A stretch of 64,000 nucleotides of DNA from Nitrosopumilus sp. (GCF_025698945.1 NZ_JAILWM010000003.1:124001-188000); one strand, 5' to 3'; positions 17,488 to 26,894 are shown, counted from the stretch's first letter. Notes: generated from the sequence alone by a model not told the origin. Made by a program: numbers and translations.

Positions 17488-18786
17488 ATGTCAGTTATTG
17501 CACCAAATTTCAAGCTAAGTGAATTCATCAAATCCTTACTGGATAATGCATTCTGGGGATTGCTGCTGATGGTATTAATTGGCATCCCAGCAGTTATGAT
17601 GGTTCTCTTTGTAATTGAGATGCCAGTAATTGATGGTGAGTTACTAACACCATTTCTTGCATTTACTTGGATTGCAGATCCATCACGTATTCTTCCACTT
17701 GTTCATGCGTTTATGGCAACTGATATGTTCAGAGTCATGGCATTTCCAGGATTTGGTTTTGCCGCGTTGCTTGCTGCTGGAACAATTTTTGTTGAAAGAA
17801 AGATGCTTGCAAAATTACAATTAAGAGTTGGTCCATTTTACTGTGGAAAAATCGAAGGTATTTTACAATTAATGGGAGATGGTTTGAAATTAATCTCAAA
17901 AGAAATCATTATTCCTGCAAAGGCAGACAAACCAATTTTCTGGGCAGCACCTGTTTTGTTTGTTGGAGCAGCTGCTGCATTTGTTGCACTTATTCCTGTT
18001 GCACCGGGTTGGGTTGTAGCAGACGTTGATCTTGGATTAATTGGTGTATTTGCAGTAATTGGTTTCTTCCCAATCATTACAATTCTATCTGCATGGTCTG
18101 CAAACAGCAAGTTCCCATTCATTGGTGGTATTAGAGCACTATTCCAAATGGTATCATTTGAAATTCCATTAATCTTGTCATTACTTGGTGTTGTAATTCT
18201 AACTGGTACACTTAACCTATCTGAAATTGCAGCAAGTCAGTCAAGTTTCCCATGGATTGTCTTCTTACCTGTTGGCGCAATTGTATTCTTTATCACAATG
18301 TTAGCTGAATTAGAAAGAATTCCATTTGATCTTCCAGAAGCAGAATCTGAAATTGTTGCAGGCTGGTTAACAGAACTTTCTGGAATGATGTATGGTCTTG
18401 TTCAATTAGGAACATATCTGAAACTTTATGCATTTGCAGCTTTGTTTGTTGTACTATTTCTTGGCGGTTGGAATGGTCCAATGGTTGTTCCACCATTCCC
18501 AGCAGAAATTCTAACTGACGGAATTGTAATGGGCCCAATCACAGCAAAGATTCCAGGATTACCATTATTCACTCAAGATATGCTCAATGGAACATTATGG
18601 TTTGTTATCAAAACAGTTGGGGTGATCTTCTTTATACTATTACCAAGAGGTGTTTTTCCAAGAATCAGAATTGATATGTTGTTAAGTCTTGGATGGACTA
18701 AATTAATTGGTCTTGCATTTGTTAACATCTTTATTGCACTAGGCTTGCTTTACGCTGGCGTGTTGGGTCCAGGAGGCTTACAATAA
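17488..18786 (+). CDS. nuoH: Complex I subunit H
   Basis: Membrane subunit linking the quinone chamber to the antiporter arm, 432 residues with eight or more hydrophobic segments. Diagnostic segments are AERKMLAKLQLRVGP-like FVERKMLAKLQLRVGP (~95-110) and AELERIPFDLPEAESEIVAGW (~273-292), with the conserved acidic residues retained. It is longer than bacterial NuoH (about 325) owing to extra hydrophobic sequence at the N terminus and before the last helices. It starts directly after the nuoD stop and overlaps nuoI by one base. Confidence 0.94.
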   Translation: MSVIAPNFKLSEFIKSLLDNAFWGLLLMVLIGIPAVMMVLFVIEMPVIDGELLTPFLAFTWIADPSRILPLVHAFMATDMFRVMAFPGFGFAALLAAGTIFVERKMLAKLQLRVGPFYCGKIEGILQLMGDGLKLISKEIIIPAKADKPIFWAAPVLFVGAAAAFVALIPVAPGWVVADVDLGLIGVFAVIGFFPIITILSAWSANSKFPFIGGIRALFQMVSFEIPLILSLLGVVILTGTLNLSEIAASQSSFPWIVFLPVGAIVFFITMLAELERIPFDLPEAESEIVAGWLTELSGMMYGLVQLGTYLKLYAFAALFVVLFLGGWNGPMVVPPFPAEILTDGIVMGPITAKIPGLPLFTQDMLNGTLWFVIKTVGVIFFILLPRGVFPRIRIDMLLSLGWTKLIGLAFVNIFIALGLLYAGVLGPGGLQ

Positions 18787-19283
18787 TGGGAACTGCAACC
18801 GGAATTATCCGCGCATTAAACTCCGGAATTAAACACTTAGCAATTAAACGATTTACACTTCGTTATCCTGAAGAGAAACTAAAGTTTGTAGGAGACGGAT
18901 ACCAATTTGATCCATCAACAGGTGTTGGAATTGCAGGACTAAAGGGACGTCATATGTTGTTCCATGATCACTGCACAGGATGTCAATTATGTTCAATTGC
19001 ATGTGAAGGTGTTGCAGAAGCCATTGCAATGGTCAAGGTTCCAGAAGAACACAAACAAAACAAAAAAGCAATCATGCCACAAATTGATTATGGCAAATGT
19101 GTCTTTTGTGGTCTATGTGTTGATGCATGTCCATTTTATGCACTATACATGACAAATGATTATGAATTATCTTCATTTTCTAAAGAAGGATTAATCTATA
19201 CTCCTGCACAACTTGCTGTAAAGCCATACGTTACACAAGACAGTGAAATCCAAATTACTGACAGAGGTGCAACACATGGCTGA
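18786..19283 (+). CDS. nuoI: Complex I subunit I (2 x [4Fe-4S])
   Basis: Ferredoxin-like subunit of 165 residues with two complete cluster motifs, CTGCQLCSIAC (~60) and CVFCGLCVDACP (~102). It carries electrons toward NuoB. Because NuoEFG are missing, this is a likely entry point for electrons from a soluble donor. The last 8 nt overlap the start of nuoJ. Confidence 0.95.
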   Translation: MGTATGIIRALNSGIKHLAIKRFTLRYPEEKLKFVGDGYQFDPSTGVGIAGLKGRHMLFHDHCTGCQLCSIACEGVAEAIAMVKVPEEHKQNKKAIMPQIDYGKCVFCGLCVDACPFYALYMTNDYELSSFSKEGLIYTPAQLAVKPYVTQDSEIQITDRGATHG

Positions 19284-19788
19284 TGCTGTATTTCTTGCAT
19301 TATCTGTAATTACAATTGGTTCTGCAATTGCAGCACTAGAACTACGTTCATTAATTTATGGCTCTATTGCTTTAATGGGAACACTTGGTGGAATTGCAGG
19401 ATTCTTCTTCTTGTTAGATTCACCTTTTGTTGCATTATTCCAATTAGCAGTTTATGTTGGCTCTATTGCAGTACTGATTCTCTTTACTGTTATGCTAGTA
19501 AAGCGTGAATTAATTTTCAAAAATATTGAAGATAAAAGAAGAAAGTTTGCAGGGTTTGGATTGATGTTGGTTGTAATGGTAGCACTTGGTGCTGTCTTTT
19601 TGGATTCAGGAATTAAGAGTATGAATACAGATGAGCCTGCAGTTGACTTTAGGGATATTGGTACTGACTTTGTAACATACTATTGGCCAGCATTAATTTT
19701 GATGGCCTTAATTTTAGCAGGCTCTGTAACTGGAGCACTAGTTTTAGCCAAACGAGAGGATGTGGAGAATGACCAGCGAACTAATTGA
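19276..19788 (+). CDS. nuoJ: Complex I subunit J
   Basis: Membrane subunit with about five hydrophobic helices, 170 residues. The third helix region carries the family pattern FQLAVYVGSIAVLILFTVMLV, including the Tyr-Val-Gly-x-Ile/Ala block with its helix break. ATG 19276 is chosen rather than the earlier in-frame ATG at 19243, because the protein then begins MADAVFLALS and the overlap with nuoI is the usual short 8 nt. Confidence 0.92.
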   Translation: MADAVFLALSVITIGSAIAALELRSLIYGSIALMGTLGGIAGFFFLLDSPFVALFQLAVYVGSIAVLILFTVMLVKRELIFKNIEDKRRKFAGFGLMLVVMVALGAVFLDSGIKSMNTDEPAVDFRDIGTDFVTYYWPALILMALILAGSVTGALVLAKREDVENDQRTN

Positions 19789-20074
19789 CTTTACACTAGT
19801 TTCAGTAGCCCTATTGGGAATAGGAATTTACGGACTTGCCGTTAAACGAAATTTCATCCGTATGCTATTTGCAGTTGAAATAATCATCAACGCTGCAAAT
19901 CTAAATCTGGTTGCATTTGCTAGATTCCTACCAGACAGTGGTGGTCAATCATTAGCATTATTCTCAATTGCAATTGCAGCTGCAGAAGTTGGAGTTGGAT
20001 TATCTTTAATCATTGTAGCATACCGTATGTATCAGAATGTCGATATTGCAGACTTTAGGAGCTTGAAGGGTTAA
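19769..20074 (+). CDS. nuoK: Complex I subunit K
   Basis: Small membrane subunit (ND4L family), 101 residues, three helices. The conserved membrane glutamates appear in FAVEIIINAANLNLVAF (helix 2) and AAAEVGVGLSLIIVAY (helix 3), both implicated in proton transfer. ATG 19769 (MTSELIDFT) is favoured over ATG 19760 because a GGAG precedes it. It overlaps nuoJ by 20 nt and nuoM by one base. Confidence 0.92.
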   Translation: MTSELIDFTLVSVALLGIGIYGLAVKRNFIRMLFAVEIIINAANLNLVAFARFLPDSGGQSLALFSIAIAAAEVGVGLSLIIVAYRMYQNVDIADFRSLKG

Positions 20075-21627
20075 TGGAGTATGCATTATTACAGGCAGTT
20101 TTCTTGCCATTATTGTTATCGCCAGTAGCATACATTATCGGAAGAAAAGCTGGTCCAACTCCTGCAATGTGGTTTACATTTGCAATTCTATTATACACTA
20201 CAGTTCTAGTAATTACATCCGCACTTTCTGGAACTGTCGAAGAACATTATCCGTGGACTGATATGTTTGGTGAGTTTGGATTTGTCTTAGATGGATTAGC
20301 ATCACCATTTGCAATTATCATCTATGTATTATCTACCATTTTGGTTCTTTACTCCAAACCATACATGATTCACAAGTTCCATGAGCAGTTTGAAGAAGAA
20401 CAAAACATCAATCATTCTGGAAGTGGTCAGACTTCGGTTGTTGAATCATCCTCTCTTTCTAATTATGTCAATGCAAAGTCAGGACTTTACTTTGCACTAT
20501 ATCTTGTCTTTGCAATGGGAATGCTTGGAACTGTCCTTGCAACAAATCTGATTGAATTTTACATCTTCTTTGAGGTAATGCTAATTCCAGGTTTCTTCCT
20601 AGTTGCACTTTGGGGTGATGGTCCACGAAGAAAGATTGGTTTAATGTTCTTGTTTTGGACTCACGCAGGAGCAGTAGTCTTACTCTTAGGATTCTTAATG
20701 ATTGGCCTAACGATAGGCAGTTTTGACTTTGCAGACATTAACGAAGCAGAAATTCCAGCAGATATTGCGTTAATTTCTGCAGTAGCAATTGCTATTGGAC
20801 TTGGGGTAAAACTTGCAGTCTTTATGTTCCATGTATGGCTTCCTTATGTCCACGGTTCAGCACCTACTCCAATTAGTGCACTCTTATCCCCTGCAATGAT
20901 CGGAATTGGAGCTTATGGTATCTTTAGATTAATTGTTGAATTTTTGCCTTTAACATTTGCAGAACTTTCAATTTGGTTCCACATCTGGGGATTGGTTACA
21001 ATGATTTATGGTGGCGCAATGGCGTTAATGCAAGATGATCTAAAACGCCTACTTGCTTATTCTAGTATCAGTCAAATGGGATATCTCTTGTTTGGAATTG
21101 GATCATTTTCTGTTCTTGGATTATCAGGAGCTGAGATGATGTATGTTACTCACGGTATTGGTAAAGGTATTCTCTTCATGATGGCTGGAGTAATTATTGT
21201 TAAAGTTGGAACTCGAAGCATCTCTAAACTTGGAGGATTAGCTGGTAAGATGCCAATCACTGCAACATGTGCAGTTATTGGTGCACTAACAATTATGGGT
21301 GTTCCACCAACAAGTGGATTTATGGGAGAATGGATTCTATTTTACGGAGCATTAGAAACTGCTATTGAAGAAGGCTCAACAATTAGAGCAGTAACATTTG
21401 GTTTAGGTCTTGTTGCAACAGCACTAACAATGTCTTACATGTTATGGATGCTAAAGCGTGTATTCTTTGGAAAAACACCTGAACATCTTGAGAATGTAAA
21501 AGAAGGAAGTTGGTACATGACAGCACCAATGATGGTATTAGCAGGATTTACAATTGTAGTTGGAATTTATCCAGACATTTTCTTGAAGACAATTATTCCG
21601 TACATGAATGGAGTGTTGGGAGTTTAG
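20074..21627 (+). CDS. nuoM: Complex I antiporter-like subunit M
   Basis: Proton-pumping subunit of the Mrp/ND4 family, 517 residues, about 14 helices. The key charged residues of the first half-channel are kept: Glu in FYIFFEVMLIP (helix 5) and Lys in GLGVKLAVFMFHVWLPYVH (helix 7). At the helix-8 site, usually LLKxGxYG, the sequence is AMIGIGAYG, so the central Lys appears to be Gly (codon 20902-20904). A hydrophilic Ser/Asn/Glu-rich insertion at ~110-140 is also unusual. Gene order M before L is as in other thaumarchaea. Confidence 0.93.
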   Translation: MEYALLQAVFLPLLLSPVAYIIGRKAGPTPAMWFTFAILLYTTVLVITSALSGTVEEHYPWTDMFGEFGFVLDGLASPFAIIIYVLSTILVLYSKPYMIHKFHEQFEEEQNINHSGSGQTSVVESSSLSNYVNAKSGLYFALYLVFAMGMLGTVLATNLIEFYIFFEVMLIPGFFLVALWGDGPRRKIGLMFLFWTHAGAVVLLLGFLMIGLTIGSFDFADINEAEIPADIALISAVAIAIGLGVKLAVFMFHVWLPYVHGSAPTPISALLSPAMIGIGAYGIFRLIVEFLPLTFAELSIWFHIWGLVTMIYGGAMALMQDDLKRLLAYSSISQMGYLLFGIGSFSVLGLSGAEMMYVTHGIGKGILFMMAGVIIVKVGTRSISKLGGLAGKMPITATCAVIGALTIMGVPPTSGFMGEWILFYGALETAIEEGSTIRAVTFGLGLVATALTMSYMLWMLKRVFFGKTPEHLENVKEGSWYMTAPMMVLAGFTIVVGIYPDIFLKTIIPYMNGVLGV

Positions 21628-21630
21628 ATT

Positions 21631-23709
21631 ATGGCAACAGAATCTATTGGATTACCATTTGAAGTTGGGGCAGCAAGTGCTTGGTTAGTTTGGATTTTAC
21701 CATTTATTGCGGCTCTGATTATGCCTGGAATAGGAAAGGCATCAAAGAGAGCAACTGGGTATGTAGCAGTTGGATTTGCTTTGATGAGTGCATTATCAGC
21801 TGCATCAATGTTGCCACTTGCACTAGAAGCACATGAGATTCATGATCAAATCATGTGGATTGAAGCAATTGGATTAAAGGGAGGAGTATTAGCTGATCCT
21901 CTTTCAATAATTATGGCAAATGTTGTAGGTTGGATTTCATTTCTCATTATGATTTACAGTACTGGATACATGAAAGGCGATAAAGACATTACACGATTCT
22001 GGTTTTGGATGATGTTCTTTATTGGTTCAATGCAATTAATTGTTTTATCTGATAACTTACTCCAAGTCTTCTTTGGATGGGAAGGAGTAGGACTTGCATC
22101 ATATGCATTGATCAGCTTTTGGTATCGTGATAAAAAGAAAGATCATGTTGGTACAGAAGGAAGAACAGTTCTTGGAATGCTAGATTACTATGCACCAACA
22201 CATGCCGGCATGAAGGCTTTCATCATGACCAAAGTCGGTGATGTGATGATGATAGCGGGAATGCTGTTGATATTTTTGTTTGCAGGAACATTTGGATTTA
22301 AAGAATTGATGGGTGATACAGAGTGGGCAACCACAATGGCTGCACAAGGATTGCTGGTTCCTGCATTTGTTTTACTATTTGGTGGAGCTGTAGGAAAATC
22401 AGCACAATTCCCACTAAACGAATGGCTCTTAGAGGCAATGACTGGTCCAACTGCAGTTTCTGCATTGATTCATGCTGCAACAATGGTAAAGGCAGGTGTC
22501 TTCTTGGTTGCAAGAATCGGCCCTCTTGTATTTGCATTAGGTGCAGCAGGAATTCTAGCTGATCAGTTCTTTGAGATTGTTGCATGGGTTGGAGCAATTA
22601 CTGCATTACTTCTTGCAACACAAGGTATGGTTAATCCAGAAATTAAGAAAGTACTTGCATATTCTACAGGTTCACAAATTGGCTATATGATGATGGCATT
22701 AGGTGTAGCAGGACTATCTCATCAATATGTCGATGGATATACTGCAGGATTCTTCCATTTGATTTCTCATGCAATGTTTAAGGCTTCTCTATTCATGGCA
22801 GCAGGATCTCTGTTGCATATTGTTGGTTCTAGATTTATGACAGATATGGGTGGTCTGCGAAAACAGATGAAAAAAACGTATGCCTTCATGTGGGCAGCAG
22901 GTCTTGGATTAATGGGTGCACCATTTATCACAACAGGTTTCTGGAGTAAAGATGCAATCTTTGCAGCAGTCTATGAATCAGGAAATGAATGGGCATTGCC
23001 ATTGTATGCTATTGCAGTAATAACTGCAGTAATTACAGCATTTTATACAACAAGAATGATTGGAATGGTTTTCTTTGGGAAGAAGAGCAAACACATCGAG
23101 AAGATGGAAGAAGAAGGTCATCATATTCATGAAGCATCACTATCAATGTGGGTACCTTATGGAATTTTAGCTGTACTAACTATTGGAATTGGATTAATTG
23201 GATTATCAACAGAAGAAGGACTACACCACTTGTTTACTGAATATCTAGAACACTCATTTGGCATTCACACTGAACATATTGCAGCTGAATCTTCAATACT
23301 CCCAGAATTCTTACAAGGACTTAACCCCGTTGCACTAGGATCATCACTTGCAGCATTTGCAATAGGAATTGGACTGGGATACATATTCTATATTGGCAGA
23401 TGGGTGGATCCTGTCAAATTTGTAAATTCAAATCTATTCTTTTATGGAATTCACAAACTTATCTTAAACAGATGGTATCTTAATGCAATAATTTACTGGT
23501 GCTTTGTTGTAGCACCACTATGGTTAGCAAGAGGTGTATACAGATACTTTGAAAAGACCGCTATCGATTATGGTATGAATGATGGAGTCCAGAAAGCAGT
23601 TGGATGGAGCGCTAGAGTCGTCCAAGGCACTCAAACTGGTGTATCTCAGTCATATCTATTCGTATTTGGAGCAGGACTGCTATTCGTAGTTCTGATATTG
23701 TTGATTTAG
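21631..23709 (+). CDS. nuoL: Complex I antiporter-like subunit L
   Basis: Largest membrane subunit, 692 residues, with the ND5-type C-terminal extension that carries the long lateral helix. Core motifs are kept: FFGWEGVGLASYALISFWY (~150-168, Glu of helix 5), GAVGKSAQFPLNEWLLEAMTGPTAVSALIHAATMVKAG (~250-290, both lysines) and STGSQIGYM. It starts 3 nt after the nuoM stop and is followed by nuoN after 12 nt. Confidence 0.95.
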   Translation: MATESIGLPFEVGAASAWLVWILPFIAALIMPGIGKASKRATGYVAVGFALMSALSAASMLPLALEAHEIHDQIMWIEAIGLKGGVLADPLSIIMANVVGWISFLIMIYSTGYMKGDKDITRFWFWMMFFIGSMQLIVLSDNLLQVFFGWEGVGLASYALISFWYRDKKKDHVGTEGRTVLGMLDYYAPTHAGMKAFIMTKVGDVMMIAGMLLIFLFAGTFGFKELMGDTEWATTMAAQGLLVPAFVLLFGGAVGKSAQFPLNEWLLEAMTGPTAVSALIHAATMVKAGVFLVARIGPLVFALGAAGILADQFFEIVAWVGAITALLLATQGMVNPEIKKVLAYSTGSQIGYMMMALGVAGLSHQYVDGYTAGFFHLISHAMFKASLFMAAGSLLHIVGSRFMTDMGGLRKQMKKTYAFMWAAGLGLMGAPFITTGFWSKDAIFAAVYESGNEWALPLYAIAVITAVITAFYTTRMIGMVFFGKKSKHIEKMEEEGHHIHEASLSMWVPYGILAVLTIGIGLIGLSTEEGLHHLFTEYLEHSFGIHTEHIAAESSILPEFLQGLNPVALGSSLAAFAIGIGLGYIFYIGRWVDPVKFVNSNLFFYGIHKLILNRWYLNAIIYWCFVVAPLWLARGVYRYFEKTAIDYGMNDGVQKAVGWSARVVQGTQTGVSQSYLFVFGAGLLFVVLILLI

Positions 23710-23721
23710 GAGATTGATGAA

Positions 23722-25206
23722 ATGTTAGAGATTACTTCCACACCATTGGTACTAATTGCAATACTAGGTACAGTTGGAGTAGTATTACCAATAATTAGCA
23801 TTGCCAGAAAAGAGAGAGGTTCTAATTCATTTTATGCAGTAATTGCATTTGCTGCATTACTCGTATCCATGGGATATGTTGGATATCAATTCCTATCTGA
23901 TAATGTATCGCCATCTGCACTATTTTCTGAAGATGTAATTGTAGATGATGCATTTGGTGGATTCTTTGCAATTGCAATGCTAATTGTTGCTCTGTTCACT
24001 ACTGTTGGCTCTTTTAATTATATGAGAAAGCATAATGCTCCAGCAGTTTACTATTCTCTTATTTTACTTGCAACAATTGGTATGGTTCTTGTTGCATATT
24101 CGACTGACTTGGTAATGTTATTTGTTGCATGGGAGCTAATGAGTATTCCAACATATGTCTTGGTTGGATTTATGAAAAAGAATCCAAGCTCTAATGAGGC
24201 AGCATTAAAGTACTTCTTGTTTGGTGCACTCTCATCAGCCATCATTGTCTACGGAATTTCAATCTCATATGGGTTAACAGGTTCTACTAACATTGGCGAA
24301 GTGATTCAAGGATATTCAACACTTGATCCTTCATTACTTCCACTTGCATTACTTTCAGTTGGAATGTTTATTGCAGGATTTGGATTTAAGATGGGACTTG
24401 TGCCATTCCATCAATGGTTGCCTGATACATACGAGGGAGCTCCACCAACAATCACTGCATTACTAGCAGCTGCAACAAAGAAAGCTGGATTTGCAGCAAC
24501 AATTAGAATTGTTATTTTGGGAATGGTTGTCCTTAATCTTGATTGGACACTTGCATTAGGAATTTTAGCAATAATGACTATGACTATTGGTAACGTTGCA
24601 GCAATTATGCAAAAGAATCTCTCAAGAATGCTTGCATACTCTAGTATTGCACACGCAGGATACATACTGATTGGTTTGGCAGTTGCACCTCACACCTCAC
24701 TAGGTTTGCAAGGATCTCTTTACCAGATAATGAATCACGCCGTAATGAAAGGAGCAGCATTCATTGCAGTTGCAGGAATTATAACAACTTTGGCAGTTAC
24801 TCATATTGATAAACTAAAGGGACTAGGACGTAGAATGCCAATAACTGCTTTAGGATTGGTAATTTCATTATTTGCATTAGCTGGAGTTCCACCACTTTCG
24901 GGATTCTGGAGTAAACTAATGTTGTTTGGAAGTGCACTTGATGCAAGCTCTGCATTATGGTGGGCACCATGGCTTGCAATTGCAGGAGTTCTAAATAGTG
25001 CATTATCACTTGCTTACTATGGTTGGATTACACGAAAGATGTACTTTGAAGGAGAAACAGAGAAGAGAGTTTCAGAACCAAAATCAGTTATTGGTGTTGT
25101 AATATTTTCAATTATATTCCTAGTTGGATTTGGTGTTTATCCAGATCCACTAATCAAGTTTGTAGAACTAGCATCCCCAGTAATTAGTTTAGGTATTATG
25201 CCTTAA
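23722..25206 (+). CDS. nuoN: Complex I antiporter-like subunit N
   Basis: Third antiporter-like subunit, 494 residues, about 14 helices. Seen are FVAWELMSIPTYVLVGF (helix 5 Glu), GLVPFHQWLPDTYEGAPPTITALLAAATKKAGF (helices 7-8, with the Lys pair) and AYSSIAHAGYILIG. GGAGAT lies a few bases upstream of ATG 23722. The last gene of the operon; its 3' end overlaps the convergent prenyl synthase by 11 nt. Confidence 0.95.
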   Translation: MLEITSTPLVLIAILGTVGVVLPIISIARKERGSNSFYAVIAFAALLVSMGYVGYQFLSDNVSPSALFSEDVIVDDAFGGFFAIAMLIVALFTTVGSFNYMRKHNAPAVYYSLILLATIGMVLVAYSTDLVMLFVAWELMSIPTYVLVGFMKKNPSSNEAALKYFLFGALSSAIIVYGISISYGLTGSTNIGEVIQGYSTLDPSLLPLALLSVGMFIAGFGFKMGLVPFHQWLPDTYEGAPPTITALLAAATKKAGFAATIRIVILGMVVLNLDWTLALGILAIMTMTIGNVAAIMQKNLSRMLAYSSIAHAGYILIGLAVAPHTSLGLQGSLYQIMNHAVMKGAAFIAVAGIITTLAVTHIDKLKGLGRRMPITALGLVISLFALAGVPPLSGFWSKLMLFGSALDASSALWWAPWLAIAGVLNSALSLAYYGWITRKMYFEGETEKRVSEPKSVIGVVIFSIIFLVGFGVYPDPLIKFVELASPVISLGIMP

Positions 25207-26047
25207 ACGAAGTAAATTTAATTAAATTCTCTAAATTATTTTTAGCATCATTTTCTGGAATCTTTCTTAATCCAACTCTTGCTTTTTCTGAATACTCTTT
25301 TAGTAACTCTTCCATTTTGTTAAAGACGTCTCTTGGATCAGAACTTTTCTTAATTAGTAAATTGAAAAGCTTGTCTTCGTTTTTCCAATCAAGTAAGTCA
25401 TCTCTAATTTGATATGCAATTCCGATATTTTTTCCATATTCAGTTAATGCCTCTATTTGCTCTTCAGTTCCATTTGCAATAATTGCTCCTGTTCTAGCTG
25501 CTACTTCAAATGCTGTTGCAGTTTTGTATTCTATTACTTTTAGATAATCATCAAATGTAACATCTTCACTTGTCTCTAACCTGCTTTCAATCATCTCGCC
25601 TTCACTCATCAACATTGCAGTTGTTGCCAAATCTTTTGTAATTCTTGGATTATTAAGTCTTGAACAAATTGCAAGAATTAATCCTAAAACAAAATCCCCC
25701 GTAAGTACGCTAGTATTGTATCCATATTTGATATGAAAAGGATCCTTTTGCCTTCTCATTGTTTCATTATCTATGATGTCATCATGGATTATTGATTCCA
25801 TGTGAAGAAACTCAACAGCACAAGATGCTGATAGAGTATTATCATCTATTTTACCTACACTTTCAGCAGATAGGGTCAAAATAATAGGCCTAATTCGTTT
25901 TCCGCCATCTAGAGAATATTTCAACGGTTCGATGAATTCTGATTCAGAATAAAGATCAAGTTCCTTCTCTAAAGCATGGTCTATTTTTTCAATATACTTG
26001 CCATAGGTTTCAAGTAAAGGATTAATCTCGATGTTTTTCCTGTCCAA
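25196..26047 (-). CDS. Polyprenyl diphosphate synthase (short chain)
   Basis: Trans-prenyltransferase of 283 residues that condenses isopentenyl diphosphate with allylic diphosphates. The first Asp-rich motif is HDDIIDNETMRR (~95) and the second is QIRDDLLDW (~213), both complete. GGKRIRP (~50) is the usual IPP-binding segment. It is the first of two prenyl synthases in the window; the other is at 53593. Chain length cannot be told with certainty, but residues before the first motif (CAVEFLHMESIIH) suggest a geranylgeranyl-type product for archaeal lipids. Confidence 0.9.
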   Translation of the reverse strand: MDRKNIEINPLLETYGKYIEKIDHALEKELDLYSESEFIEPLKYSLDGGKRIRPIILTLSAESVGKIDDNTLSASCAVEFLHMESIIHDDIIDNETMRRQKDPFHIKYGYNTSVLTGDFVLGLILAICSRLNNPRITKDLATTAMLMSEGEMIESRLETSEDVTFDDYLKVIEYKTATAFEVAARTGAIIANGTEEQIEALTEYGKNIGIAYQIRDDLLDWKNEDKLFNLLIKKSSDPRDVFNKMEELLKEYSEKARVGLRKIPENDAKNNLENLIKFTSFKA

Positions 26048-26087
26048 GATGCCTGATCAAAAAATTTTCTCATTAGTAATTAAATCT

Positions 26088-26181
26088 TGGTGCTCCAGCC
26101 GGGATTTTCATCGATTGATTTTGAACCCGGGATCACTGCCTTGAAAGGGCAGTATGCTTGACCGGTCTACACCACTGGAAC
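26088..26181 (-). tRNA. tRNA-Glu (UUC) with a T-loop intron
   Basis: Minus-strand acceptor GTTCCAG pairs with CTGGAGC, then discriminator A and an encoded CCA (26090-26088). The anticodon loop CTTTCAA gives TTC. Between the T-stem halves CCGGG and CCCGG lie 22 nt instead of 7, so a 15-nt insertion, about 26106-26120, sits in the T loop; removing it restores TTCAAAT. Non-canonical T-arm introns are known in archaeal tRNAs. Without splicing the T loop could not form. Confidence 0.88.
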
Positions 26182-26261
26182 CCAAGAAAATTCAGTATTT
26201 TGACCATAAAATCTTTTGTAAACCACAAAGATTTTTTTATTGGCATCTTTGGAGATGAATT

Positions 26262-26894
26262 ATGAATATAATAAAACAAATTGATCAAATGATTGAAGAG
26301 AGAAGTTTACTAAAACATCCATTTTACCAAATGTGGTCTGATGGAAAATTAACAAAGGAATCTTTAGCAGGTTATTCAAAAGAATATTTCCAACTTGTAA
26401 AAGCAGTTCCATCATTTATGACTTCCATCATAGAAAAAGCATCAGATAATCACGTAGAGGAATTAATTGAAAATCAAAAAGAGGAATCTGATCATATCAA
26501 ACCATGGATTTCATTTGCTGGAGAGTTAGGTATTTCTGAAGAAGAACTTCTCCAATACACTGGATTGCCAAAAACCCAAAAAGCAGTATCTGATTTGAAT
26601 GAATTAATGACTAGCTTTGAAGGCGGTGCATGTGCAATGTATGCATTTGAAAAAGAAATCCCAAAAATTAGTCAAACAAAACTTGATGGATTAGCACAAT
26701 TCTATGGAATGTCAAATGATGAAGCAACTCAATACTTTAAGCTCCACACTGAAGCAGACATTAGACATGCTGCCTCTTGGCAAAATATTCTAGAAAAGTC
26801 ATCAACTGATCCAGCAAAATTAATTGAAATTGCTGAGAAATCTATCACTGCACAAAACTTGTTGCTTGATAGTTGTTATGAAGCATATTGTTAA
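26262..26894 (+). CDS. TenA/PqqC/CADD-like heme-oxygenase-fold protein
   Basis: All-helical protein of 210 residues in the TenA/PqqC superfamily. It resembles the CADD-like branch that builds a di-iron centre: Glu/His in NQKEESDHIKPW (~68-80), FEGGACAMYAFEKEIP (~115-130) and HTEADIRHAASW (~163-174), giving six plausible Glu/His/Asp ligands. Members in Chlamydia and Nitrosomonas make p-aminobenzoate without the usual PabABC genes. That role is plausible here but unproven; a thiaminase (TenA) role is less likely because the TenA active-site Cys region is not evident. Confidence 0.75.
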   Translation: MNIIKQIDQMIEERSLLKHPFYQMWSDGKLTKESLAGYSKEYFQLVKAVPSFMTSIIEKASDNHVEELIENQKEESDHIKPWISFAGELGISEEELLQYTGLPKTQKAVSDLNELMTSFEGGACAMYAFEKEIPKISQTKLDGLAQFYGMSNDEATQYFKLHTEADIRHAASWQNILEKSSTDPAKLIEIAEKSITAQNLLLDSCYEAYC

